Below, in pieces: positions 50,626-58,864 of a stretch of DNA of 64,000 bases. Where the stretch lies: the NCBI RefSeq assembly GCF_044458865.1, contig NZ_JBITIH010000006.1, positions 1-64,000 of the forward strand. The letters run 5' to 3'. The DNA comes from Micromonospora_G sp044458865. Its GTDB lineage: Bacteria; Actinomycetota; Actinomycetes; Mycobacteriales; Micromonosporaceae. The translations under genes and the position numbers were made by a program. Numbering within the stretch: the stretch's first letter is position 1; every line of letters starts with the position of its first letter. The notes beneath the pieces are model-generated. The model was given only the letters and a program-made list of their open reading frames with translations, had not been told where the DNA came from and made no database searches.

Positions 50626-50960
50626 GGGCGGCGACGGCGCGGATCACCGGGGCGTGGGCGTCGGGTGGTCGGCGCCGCGCCCTCCGGTGACGTGCCGATC
50701 GTCCCGTACGTCACCCTCGCCCTCGCTGGGGGCCGCCCGGCTGCCGGGGTTGTGCGGGGGCGAGGGGCGCGGGGCGTACACTTGGCAACTGGCGACCGCC
50801 CGTGCGGTCGACCTCGCGCGCCCTTTCCACGGTTGTCCGTGGAACGGCGGCCCCCTGGTCCCGATCTTGATTGGGCCCACCATGGCCGGCGATCAGGCGC
50901 CAGGACGCCAGGCCACCAGGCCCGGCGGAACAACCAGGGATATCGAAGGAGCACCCCACC
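50626..50960 (+). promoter_or_regulatory. rpsB leader and promoter region
   Basis: 335 bp without a gene upstream of rpsB. A -10-like TACACT is at 50777-50782; no well-spaced -35 is evident. If used, this gives a leader of about 170 nt, compatible with autoregulation of rpsB-tsf by S2 known from other bacteria. Confidence 0.35.
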
Positions 50961-51803
50961 ATGGCCGTAGTGACCATGCGTCAGCTGCTGGAGAGCGGTG
51001 TCCACTTCGGGCACCAGACCCGCCGCTGGAACCCGAAGATGAAGCGCTTCATTTTCACCGAGCGCAACGGCATCTACATCATCGACCTGCGTCAGACGCT
51101 TGAGTACATCGAGACGGCTTACGAGTTCGTCCGCCGCACCGTCGCCGAGGGCGGCAGCATCCTCTTCGTCGGCACCAAGAAGCAGGCCCAGGAGGCCATC
51201 GCCGAGCAGGCGACCCGGGTCGGCCAGCCGTACGTCAACCACCGCTGGCTCGGTGGCATGCTGACCAACTTCCAGACGGTGTACAAGCGGCTGCAGCGGA
51301 TGAAGGAGCTGGAGGCGCTCGGCGACCTCTCCGGCACCGCCGCGGGCTACACCAAGAAGGAGACCCTGCAGCTCTCCCGGGAGAAGATCAAGCTCACCCG
51401 CACGCTGGGTGGTCTGCGGGACATGCAGAAGGTGCCGGCGGCGATCTGGGTCGTCGACACCAAGAAGGAGCACATCGCCGTCGACGAGGCCCGCAAGCTG
51501 GGCATCCCGGTGATCGCCGTGCTCGACACGAACTGCGACCCGGACGAGGTCGACTTCCCGATCCCGGGTAACGACGACGCGATCCGTTCCGCCGAGCTGC
51601 TGACCAAGGTCATCGCGGCTGCGGTCGGCGACGGCCTGATCGCCCGTTCGGGCAAGTCGCGCGGCACCGACGAGAAGCCGGAGCCGGGTGTGGTGGCCGC
51701 TGACGAGCCGCTCGCCGAGTGGGAGCGCGAGCTGATCGAGGACACCGAGAAGAAGGCTGACTCGGAGAAGGCCGCGGAGCCTGCGGCTGCTGCCGCGGAG
51801 TGA
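50961..51803 (+). CDS. rpsB: 30S ribosomal protein S2
   Basis: 280 aa, ATG with AGGAG eight bases upstream. MRQLLESGVHFGHQTRRWNP, FIFTERNGIYIIDLRQTLEY and LGIPVIAVLDTNCDPDEVDF are diagnostic. The C-terminus has the acidic actinobacterial extension. It heads rpsB-tsf. Confidence 0.98.
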   Translation: MAVVTMRQLLESGVHFGHQTRRWNPKMKRFIFTERNGIYIIDLRQTLEYIETAYEFVRRTVAEGGSILFVGTKKQAQEAIAEQATRVGQPYVNHRWLGGMLTNFQTVYKRLQRMKELEALGDLSGTAAGYTKKETLQLSREKIKLTRTLGGLRDMQKVPAAIWVVDTKKEHIAVDEARKLGIPVIAVLDTNCDPDEVDFPIPGNDDAIRSAELLTKVIAAAVGDGLIARSGKSRGTDEKPEPGVVAADEPLAEWERELIEDTEKKADSEKAAEPAAAAAE

Positions 51804-51820
51804 TCCAGTCGCCGGGTCGG

Positions 51821-51843
51821 CCGGCCGCGCAGCGCGGCCGGCG
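51821..51843 (+). terminator. Stem-loop between rpsB and tsf
   Basis: GCCGGCCGCG pairs with CGCGGCCGGC around CAG, 18 bp after the rpsB stop. It is probably an attenuator or RNA-stability hairpin that lowers tsf relative to rpsB. Confidence 0.65.
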
Positions 51844-51935
51844 GACCCGAGCGCATACGGGGACTCCACGTGCCCGGATCCGGGTAACCCCGTAGCAGAC
51901 CATCCATCGAAGTCTCAATCACCGAAGAGAGAGTC

Positions 51936-52763
51936 ATGTCAGAATTCACCGCTGCGGATGTCAAGCGGCTCCGCGACCTCACCGGCGCCGGCATGATGGA
52001 CTCCAAGAAGGCGCTCACCGAGGCTGAGGGCGACTTCGACAAGGCCATCGAGCTGCTGCGTATCAAGGGCGCCAAGGACGTCGGCAAGCGGGCCGGTCGT
52101 ACCGCCGCGAACGGCCTGGTCGCGCACTCCGGCAACGCGCTGCTTGAGCTCAACTGCGAGACCGACTTCGTCGCCAAGACCGAGGACTTCATCGCCCTGG
52201 CCCAGCAGCTCGTGGAGCACGGCGCGAAGTCCGGCGTGGCCGACGCCGAGGCGCTGCTCGCCTCGACGCTCGACGGCCGCACCGTGGCCGACCTGATCCA
52301 GGAGCAGTCGGCGAAGATCGGCGAGAAGCTGGTGCTCAACCGCTTCGCCATCCTCGACGGCACCATCGCCGTCTACCTGCACCGCAAGGCGCAGGACCTG
52401 CCGCCGGCCGTGGGCGTGCTGGTGGAGTACACCGGCAAGTCGGACGAGGCGGCCGACGCGGACGCCCGTGGCGCCGCGATGCAGATCGCCGCGATGCGGC
52501 CGAAGTTCGTCACCCGTGACGAGGTGCCGGCCGAGCAGGTCGAGTCCGAGCGGCGTATCGCCGAGCAGACCGCCCGCGAGGAAGGCAAGCCGGAAGCGGC
52601 TCTGCCGAAGATCGTCGAGGGTCGGGTGAACGGCTTCTTCAAGGACTACGTCCTGCTGGAGCAGTCCTCGGTGACGGACAACAAGAAGACGGTCAAGCAG
52701 GTGCTCGCCGAGGCTGGCATCACCGTGACCCGCTTCGTCCGCTTCGAGGTCGGCCAGGCCTGA
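51936..52763 (+). CDS. tsf: Elongation factor Ts
   Basis: 275 aa. The UBA-like N-terminus (FTAADVKRLRDLTGAGMMDS, KKALTEAEGDFDKAIELLR) and the TDFVAKTEDF core (Thr-Asp-Phe-Val for EF-Tu contact) are intact. It exchanges GDP on EF-Tu. ATG with GAGAG upstream. Confidence 0.98.
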   Translation: MSEFTAADVKRLRDLTGAGMMDSKKALTEAEGDFDKAIELLRIKGAKDVGKRAGRTAANGLVAHSGNALLELNCETDFVAKTEDFIALAQQLVEHGAKSGVADAEALLASTLDGRTVADLIQEQSAKIGEKLVLNRFAILDGTIAVYLHRKAQDLPPAVGVLVEYTGKSDEAADADARGAAMQIAAMRPKFVTRDEVPAEQVESERRIAEQTAREEGKPEAALPKIVEGRVNGFFKDYVLLEQSSVTDNKKTVKQVLAEAGITVTRFVRFEVGQA

Positions 52764-52828
52764 GCGGATCCCCGTACCCGGTTCGGCACTGTCCGGGCCG
52801 GGTGCTGCGGGGACTGAAGGACAACCAC

Positions 52829-52870
52829 GAGGAGGCCGCCGGTGTACATGAGAGGCACCGCGGCCTCCTC
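52829..52870 (+). terminator. Terminator after tsf
   Basis: GAGGAGGCCGC pairs with GCGGCCTCCTC, with a 20-base loop that contains a further GGTG/CACC pairing. It separates rpsB-tsf from pyrH. Confidence 0.8.
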
Positions 52871-52942
52871 GTCACATAGGGTCGGCAGCGGCAGGTGCGG
52901 CGGGGCAGCGGGCGGGATGTCCGCGGAAGAGAGGCGGGTCGG

Positions 52943-53710
52943 ATGACGCAGGTGGTTGGTGAGCGGAGCCTGTCGGAAGATGATCCGACGGCGCCGCCGC
53001 CCGGCCGGTCCCGGCGGGTGGTGCTCAAGCTCTCCGGTGAGGTCTTCGGCGGCGGGGCGATCGGGGTCGACCCCGACGTGGTCCAGGCCATCGCCCGACA
53101 GATCGCGACCGTCGTACGCCGTGGCGTGCAGGTATCCGTGGTGGTCGGCGGCGGTAACTTCTTCCGTGGCGCGGAGTTGCAGAAGCGGGGCATGGACCGG
53201 GCCCGGGCCGACTACATGGGCATGCTCGGCACCGTGATGAACTGCCTCGCCTTGCAGGACTTCCTGGAGAAGGAGGGCATCGAGACGCGGGTGCAGAGCG
53301 CGATCACGATGGCCCAGGTGGCGGAGCCGTACATTCCGTTGCGGGCCATCCGGCACCTGGAGAAGGGCCGTGTGGTGATCTTCGGCGCGGGTGCCGGGAT
53401 GCCGTACTTCTCCACCGACACCGTCGCCGCCCAGCGGGCGCTGGAGATTCGTGCCGACGTGGTGTTGATGAGCAAGAACGGCGTGGACGGGGTCTACACC
53501 GCGGATCCGCGTACCGATCCGACCGCGAGCAAGCTTGACAAGATCACCTTCTCGGAGGTCCTGCGGCGCGGGCTGCGGGTCGCCGACGCCGCCGCGTTCA
53601 GCCTCTGCGAGGAGAACGGCCTGCCGATGCTGGTCTTCGGGGCCGAGGGCGACGACACCATCATCCGCGCCGTCGGCGGCGACCGGATCGGGACCTTGAT
53701 CACGGCGTAG
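52943..53710 (+). CDS. pyrH: UMP kinase
   Basis: 255 aa from the ATG at 52943. VVLKLSGEVFGGGAIGVDPD, VVVGGGNFFRGAELQKRGMD, then ADYMGMLGTVMNCLALQDFL, VVLMSKNGVDGVYTADPRTD and a C-terminal GTLITA are the amino-acid-kinase landmarks of PyrH. It phosphorylates UMP to UDP with ATP. Classic position between tsf and frr. Confidence 0.98.
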   Translation: MTQVVGERSLSEDDPTAPPPGRSRRVVLKLSGEVFGGGAIGVDPDVVQAIARQIATVVRRGVQVSVVVGGGNFFRGAELQKRGMDRARADYMGMLGTVMNCLALQDFLEKEGIETRVQSAITMAQVAEPYIPLRAIRHLEKGRVVIFGAGAGMPYFSTDTVAAQRALEIRADVVLMSKNGVDGVYTADPRTDPTASKLDKITFSEVLRRGLRVADAAAFSLCEENGLPMLVFGAEGDDTIIRAVGGDRIGTLITA

Positions 53711-53791
53711 CCGTGACGTACCTGCTGTGCGCGGCGTGAGCCGGGCATGAACAGACGACTGACGACTGAGTAGAGGGAGGCGAGGGAGCAG

Positions 53792-54349
53792 GTGATCGAC
53801 GACACTCTCCTCGAGGCCGAGGAAAAAATGGAACGTGCTGTCGAGCACGCCAAGGAGGAGTTCGGTGCGATCCGCACCGGGCGAGCCACCCCGGCCATGT
53901 TCTCCAAGATCATGATCGACTACTACGGCACGCCCACGCCGCTGACCCAGATGGCCTCGGTCGGCGTACCGGAGCCACGGATGGCGATCATCAAGCCGTA
54001 CGACGCTTCGCAGCTCCAGCCGATGGAGAAGGCGATCCGTGACTCGGACCTCGGGGTCAACCCGAACAACGAGGGTAACCAGCTCCGCATCCTGCTGCCG
54101 CAGATGACCGAGGAGCGGCGGCGGGACATGATCAAGATCGCTCGTGGCAAGGGCGAGGAAGCCAAGGTGGCGATCCGCAACATCCGCCGCCGGGGCAAGG
54201 AAGAGCTCGACCGCATCGTCAAGGACGGCGAGGCGGGCGAGGACGAGGGACGTCGCGCCGAGAAGGAGCTGGACGACCTCACCCACAAGTACTCCACGCA
54301 CGTCGACGAACTGGTCAAACACAAGGAAACCGAGCTGCTCGAGGTCTGA
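53792..54349 (+). CDS. frr: Ribosome recycling factor
   Basis: 185 aa, GTG start with GGAGGCGAGGGAG upstream. The EFGAIRTGRATPAMFSKIMI and NPNNEGNQLRILLPQMTEER stretches are diagnostic. Its stop overlaps the cdsA start (TGATG at 54347-54351). Confidence 0.98.
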   Translation: MIDDTLLEAEEKMERAVEHAKEEFGAIRTGRATPAMFSKIMIDYYGTPTPLTQMASVGVPEPRMAIIKPYDASQLQPMEKAIRDSDLGVNPNNEGNQLRILLPQMTEERRRDMIKIARGKGEEAKVAIRNIRRRGKEELDRIVKDGEAGEDEGRRAEKELDDLTHKYSTHVDELVKHKETELLEV

Positions 54350-55776
54350 TGTCCTACCTCGACCCCAACGGCGGCGAGTCCCAGGGCTGGCAGCGCCAGG
54401 ACGGATCAGCGGGTCCGTACTGGCCGGATGCTCACGAGGAGCCTCGACCCCGGGCGCGGCACACCGGTGCCGCGCCCGAGGCCTTTGCCGATACGCCGGG
54501 TTATGCACCTGTGTCCGGATACCGGCACGGCGACGGCACGGTCCGCCGGGACGGCTACCCGGGCGGACCTACCCCATACGCCGGACCAGACAGTCCTGAC
54601 GCTCACCCGTACCGGCCTGACGCCGACCCGTACCAGGCGGATGAGCGGGGATTCGACTATCCCGGCGGCGACCGGCCGGAGGTCACGCCCGATGGGCTGA
54701 CCGACCCGGTGGGCTGGGCCCCGATCCGGGGCATGGACCAGCCGGACCTGGTGGGCGCCGGTGCCGCGAACCAGTGGCGTACCGGTCTGACCGGCTCTGA
54801 CCGGGCACGGCCCGACCACGTCGAGGTCGGTCATCCGAGCCCGGGCGGGGTATCCGAAGACATGGACGTGCCGGACCAGGAGGAGGTCGAGCCGGCCGGG
54901 CCTCGTCCCCGGACTGGACGACGTCGCGCCGGCCGTGGCCGCCCCGCCACCCTGCCGGCGACCAGCCGGGCCGGGCGTAACCTTCCGGCCGCGATCGGGG
55001 TCGGGCTCGCGCTCGGCGCCGCGGTCGTGGTTCCCCTCTTCCTGTACCCGCCGGTCTTCATGCTGGTGGTGGCGGCTGCGATCGGGGTCGGCATCTGGGA
55101 GATGACCCAGGCGGTACGCCGCAGCGGCGCCCAGCCGCCGTTGGTGCCGCTGGTGGTCGGCGGGGTGCTGATGGTCGGGCTGGCCGGTTGGGCCGGGCTG
55201 GACGCACTGAGCCTCGGACTGCTGGTCACCGTGCTTGCGACCATGGTCTGGCGGCTCGGGGACGGACCGGCGGGCTACCAGCGGGACGTGACAGCGGCCA
55301 CGCTGATCGCGGTGTACGTTCCGTTCCTCGGTGGCTTCGCGGCGCTGCTCGCCGCCGAGCCCACGGACGGGCACCTGCGGGTGGTGGTGACGATCGTCGC
55401 GGTGGTGCTCTCCGACACCGGCGGGTACGTCGCCGGAGTGCTCTTCGGCAAGCATCCGATGGCACCCTCGGTCAGCCCGAAGAAGTCCTGGGAGGGCTTT
55501 GCCGGCTCGGTGCTGGCGGCAGCCGGCGGCAGCGCGTTGCTGCTCGCGCTCCTGCTCGACGTGGACCCGCTCTGGGGGGCGCTGTTCGGGGTGGCGGTCT
55601 CGGGTGCCTCGGTCCTTGGGGATCTCGGCGAATCGATGATCAAACGCGATCTGGGTGTGAAGGACATGAGCAATCTGCTGCCGGGACATGGCGGCCTGAT
55701 GGACCGGTTGGATTCGGTGTTGTTCGCCGTACCGGTCGCTTATCTCCTGCTGACGATCCTGGTCCCGGTCGGCTGA
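54349..55776 (+). CDS. cdsA: Phosphatidate cytidylyltransferase with long disordered N-terminus
   Basis: 475 aa. The first 200 residues are hydrophilic, proline- and glycine-rich and not part of the enzyme family. The rest has eight or so membrane helices and the CDS signature near the C-terminus (SPKKSWEGFAGSVLAAAGGS and LGDLGESMIKRDLGVKDMSN, then LLPGHGGLMDRLDS). It makes CDP-diacylglycerol from phosphatidate and CTP. Translationally coupled to frr by a 1-bp overlap. Confidence 0.96.
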   Translation: MSYLDPNGGESQGWQRQDGSAGPYWPDAHEEPRPRARHTGAAPEAFADTPGYAPVSGYRHGDGTVRRDGYPGGPTPYAGPDSPDAHPYRPDADPYQADERGFDYPGGDRPEVTPDGLTDPVGWAPIRGMDQPDLVGAGAANQWRTGLTGSDRARPDHVEVGHPSPGGVSEDMDVPDQEEVEPAGPRPRTGRRRAGRGRPATLPATSRAGRNLPAAIGVGLALGAAVVVPLFLYPPVFMLVVAAAIGVGIWEMTQAVRRSGAQPPLVPLVVGGVLMVGLAGWAGLDALSLGLLVTVLATMVWRLGDGPAGYQRDVTAATLIAVYVPFLGGFAALLAAEPTDGHLRVVVTIVAVVLSDTGGYVAGVLFGKHPMAPSVSPKKSWEGFAGSVLAAAGGSALLLALLLDVDPLWGALFGVAVSGASVLGDLGESMIKRDLGVKDMSNLLPGHGGLMDRLDSVLFAVPVAYLLLTILVPVG

Positions 55777-55872
55777 GATGGCTCGACGTCGTCAAGCTCA
55801 CCGGGATCAGGCCCGGGTTCCGACCCCTCGGCCAGGTGTGTCCTTTCGTCGGCGTGGGAGACTGGACAGGCC

Positions 55873-57009
55873 ATGACGAGCCTGCCCATGATCCAGATCA
55901 GTCCGGACGCGTCGAGCGCGGCCGGGAAGTCCGCGCGTGCGTCGATGCCGCCGCGCCACCTTGCCGATCTTGCCCTGCCCGACCGGCAGGCTCTGGTAGC
56001 GGAGTTGGGCGAGCCCGCCTTCCGCGCCCGGCAGGTCTCCACCCACTACTTCGGTCGGTTGGTACGCGACCCGGCGCAGATGACCGATCTGCCGGCTGCG
56101 ACCCGTGACCGGATCACCGACGCGCTCCTGCCGACTCTGCTGACCCCGGTCCGCGAGCTGGCCTGCGACGACGGTGCCACCCGTAAGGCGTTGTGGCGGC
56201 TGCACGACGGTTCGATGGTCGAGAGCGTGCTGATGGGCTATCCCGACCGGGTTACCGTCTGCATCTCCAGTCAGGCCGGCTGCGGAATGGCCTGCCCATT
56301 CTGCGCCACCGGTCAGGCGGGTCTGACCCGCAACCTCTCCACCGCCGAGATCGTCGACCAGGCGGTGTATCTGGCCGGGGTGGCCGCGTCCGGTGCGGTT
56401 GCGGGTTCACCGCCCCGGCTGTCGCACGTGGTGTTCATGGGGATGGGCGAACCACTGGCGAACTACCCGCGGGTGATCGCGGCGATCCGTCGGCTCTGCG
56501 CACCCGCACCGGAGGGACTCGGCCTTTCGCAGCGGCACATCACCGTATCCACGGTCGGCCTGGTGCCGGCGATTCGCCGGCTCACCGGGGAGGACCTCTC
56601 GGTGACTCTTGCGTTGTCGTTGCACGCGCCCGATGATGATCTGCGCGATGAACTCGTTCCGGTCAACCAGCGGTGGAAGGTCGCCGAGGTTCTGGACGCG
56701 GCATGGGAGTACGCCGATCGCACGGGACGTCGCGTTTCCATCGAATACGCAATGATCAAAGATGTGAACGACCAGCCGTGGCGAGCCGACCTGCTGGGTC
56801 GGCTCCTGGCCGGACGGCTGACACATGTGAATCTCATTCCGCTCAACCCGACTCCGGGCAGCCGCTGGGATGCCAGCCCGAAGCCGGTCGAGCGGGAGTT
56901 CGTCCGACGGCTGCGGGAGGCTGGGGTGTCGACCACGGTCCGGGACACCCGCGGACGGGAGATCGACGGGGCATGTGGGCAACTGGCCGCCGCCGAGGTG
57001 GCGACATGA
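55873..57009 (+). CDS. rlmN: 23S rRNA/tRNA (adenine-C2)-methyltransferase
   Basis: 378 aa, ATG start. Radical SAM motif CGMACPFCATG (CxxxCxxC) at about 137, VFMGMGEPLANYPRVIAAIR and HITVSTVGLVPAIRRLTGED follow, and a C-terminal VSTTVRDTRGREIDGACGQL carries the second catalytic cysteine. It methylates A2503 of 23S rRNA and A37 of tRNAs. Confidence 0.97.
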   Translation: MTSLPMIQISPDASSAAGKSARASMPPRHLADLALPDRQALVAELGEPAFRARQVSTHYFGRLVRDPAQMTDLPAATRDRITDALLPTLLTPVRELACDDGATRKALWRLHDGSMVESVLMGYPDRVTVCISSQAGCGMACPFCATGQAGLTRNLSTAEIVDQAVYLAGVAASGAVAGSPPRLSHVVFMGMGEPLANYPRVIAAIRRLCAPAPEGLGLSQRHITVSTVGLVPAIRRLTGEDLSVTLALSLHAPDDDLRDELVPVNQRWKVAEVLDAAWEYADRTGRRVSIEYAMIKDVNDQPWRADLLGRLLAGRLTHVNLIPLNPTPGSRWDASPKPVEREFVRRLREAGVSTTVRDTRGREIDGACGQLAAAEVAT

Positions 57010-57076
57010 GCGGACACAGCGGATGGGTCGGCTGCCGCACCGAGCTGCGTGATGAGCGATCGAAGCAGGAGACATA

Positions 57077-58348
57077 GTGGCGAGTCAGGGTCAGCGCTTC
57101 CGGCGTAAGGCGCTCAGGCGGGGCTACAAGGTCGACGAGGTGGACACCTTCCTGGATCGGGTCGAGTCCACGCTTGCCGGTTCGCCGGTTGGCGCGCCGG
57201 TCGCCTCGCAGGAAGTCCATGATGTCGTCTTCCGGGTTCGTTTCGGCGGATACGACGAGTGGCAGGTTGACCTGCATCTCGACCGGGTCGAGCGACAGCT
57301 CGCCGAGCTTGAGGAGCGCGGGGGCGGCAGCCGGGGAGCGGATTCACGTCTCCCCGCCCGGTCGGGTGCACCTGATCGGATGGGTCCGCCGGATCACATG
57401 GGTCCGCCGGATCGGATGGGGCCTCCTGACCGTATGGGTCCGCCGGATCGGATGGGGCCTCCTGACCGTATGGGTCCGCCGGATCGGATGGGGCCTCCTG
57501 ACCGTATGGGTCCGCCGGACCGGATGGGGCCTCCTGACCGCATGGGTCCGCCGGACCGGATGGGGCCTCCTGACCGCATGGGTCCGCCCGATCGGATGGG
57601 CCCCCCGGACCGCATGAGTCCACCGATGCGGGACGACCGCGCAATGCCGCCGGGTGCGCCAGCACTGCCGCAGCGGCCAATGCCCGCACAGGCAGGTCCG
57701 CCAGACCCGTACGGCCGGTATGACGAGCCCACCGGCGTGTTCGGCGGCGGCGGGTACGACGGACCCGGGCGTGGTGGTTACGACGCTCCGCGCGGGCCGG
57801 GCGGACCGGGCGGCCCCGGAGGACCTGGTGGCTCCCGCCCGGGTGGCGGATTCGGCCCCTCGCCCGAGGACCGTTTCGATGGTTTCGAGTCCGGTCGGCA
57901 CGGCAAGATGGACATGACGGCGGAAATCCGGATGCCCGACCGCGACCAGCGTGGTCGTGGGCCGGGACCGGGCCTCGGTGGCCCACCGGCGGGTGGCCCG
58001 CCGGTCGCCGGCCCCCCTATGGGAGGCCCGCCGGTTGCCGGCCCGCCCATGGGTGGCCCCCCGATGGGTGGTCCGCCGCCGATGCCGGGTGGCCCCGGGG
58101 GCGAGATCGCCCGTATCGACCATATGCGTCGGACGTTCCAGGTGCGTCGCTTCGGCAGCGGTTACGACCCGGACCAGGTCGACCGGTTGTTCGACGGCAT
58201 CCTGGCGAGCATGTCCGGGCGTGGCCCGATGCCGGTCAACCCGGCCGAACTCGATCTGATGAAGTTCGGGCTGGTACCCGGTGGCTACTTCGAGGCAGAG
58301 GTGGAGGCCGCGCTCAAGGAGGTCCAGGACATCCTGCGCCGCCGCTGA
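57077..58348 (+). CDS. DivIVA-domain protein with tandem DRMGPP repeat
   Basis: 423 aa, GTG start with AGGAG upstream. Two DivIVA-type segments: FRRKALRRGYKVDEVDTFLD at the N-terminus and FQVRRFGSGYDPDQVDRLFD near residue 350. Between them lies a proline/glycine/methionine-rich linker with 14 exact hexapeptide repeats (DRMGPP with minor changes at the ends), then GPP/MGG-rich stretches. DivIVA domains bind curved membranes at cell poles and septa. The two halves look like the family's DivI1A-domain repeats joined by a variable disordered linker. Confidence 0.85.
   Translation: MASQGQRFRRKALRRGYKVDEVDTFLDRVESTLAGSPVGAPVASQEVHDVVFRVRFGGYDEWQVDLHLDRVERQLAELEERGGGSRGADSRLPARSGAPDRMGPPDHMGPPDRMGPPDRMGPPDRMGPPDRMGPPDRMGPPDRMGPPDRMGPPDRMGPPDRMGPPDRMGPPDRMGPPDRMSPPMRDDRAMPPGAPALPQRPMPAQAGPPDPYGRYDEPTGVFGGGGYDGPGRGGYDAPRGPGGPGGPGGPGGSRPGGGFGPSPEDRFDGFESGRHGKMDMTAEIRMPDRDQRGRGPGPGLGGPPAGGPPVAGPPMGGPPVAGPPMGGPPMGGPPPMPGGPGGEIARIDHMRRTFQVRRFGSGYDPDQVDRLFDGILASMSGRGPMPVNPAELDLMKFGLVPGGYFEAEVEAALKEVQDILRRR
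57374..57625 (+). repeat. 14 x 18-bp in-frame tandem repeat
   Basis: 252 bp made of 14 head-to-tail 18-bp units encoding DRMGPP (second unit DHMGPP, last DRMSPP). Neighbouring units alternate in codon choice (GGTCCGCCG versus GGGCCTCCT), so the actual repeating unit is mostly 36 bp. This is a sign of recent expansion by slippage or unequal crossing-over. Confidence 0.95.
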
Positions 58349-58360
58349 CCCAGGACACGG

Positions 58361-58394
58361 ATCAGGCCCGTCCCCGGCTGGGGGCGGGCCTGAT
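58361..58394. terminator. Terminator after the DivIVA-domain gene
   Basis: ATCAGGCCCG pairs with CGGGCCTGAT, with an inner CCCC/GGGG stem, followed by TTCGTTT. It lies between convergent genes. Confidence 0.88.
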
Positions 58395-58441
58395 GTTCGT
58401 TTGGCGGTGCTTCGCCGCCGAGGTTTCCCGGTCGGCGACGA

Positions 58442-58663
58442 TCAGGAGCGCAGGCCGTTGCGGCGCAGCACGGCGTCGCCGATGACGATCACCAGCAGTC
58501 CCACCGCGATGCCGATCAGCCAGATGTCCTCGGTGGCACCCTCGTGGTTGCCGATCAGCATCAAGAGCAGCGCCGCCACAGAGATGATCGCGCCAATCCG
58601 GCCCGCCTTGCGGTGGCCTGGCTTGTGCTGATCGGGCGACGTTACCGGCTCGCTTCCTGCCAC
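58442..58663 (-). CDS. Small two-span membrane protein
   Basis: 73 aa, ATG start. Polar N-terminus, then two hydrophobic helices (about 23-38 and 47-62) separated by NHEGATEDIW, and a basic end. Resembles short actinobacterial membrane proteins of the DUF6458 kind; function unknown. Convergent with the DivIVA-domain gene. Confidence 0.75.
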   Translation of the reverse strand: MAGSEPVTSPDQHKPGHRKAGRIGAIISVAALLLMLIGNHEGATEDIWLIGIAVGLLVIVIGDAVLRRNGLRS

Positions 58664-58864
58664 GTTCGGTCCTTCCCCTCACGTTCGGATCTCTGCTTCA
58701 GTCTGGCACGCCGGTCGGCGGCTCCGCCGCAGGGTCTCCAGCCTGGTCGCGACGACCGTAGCCGGGACTGCCGGTAGGCAACCTGGCGTCGCGGGTGGGC
58801 CCCGGTGCGCACTCCGGTAGCGTTTGGGCGTACACCACGGTTTCCATGCTTGGAGGAGTGCACG

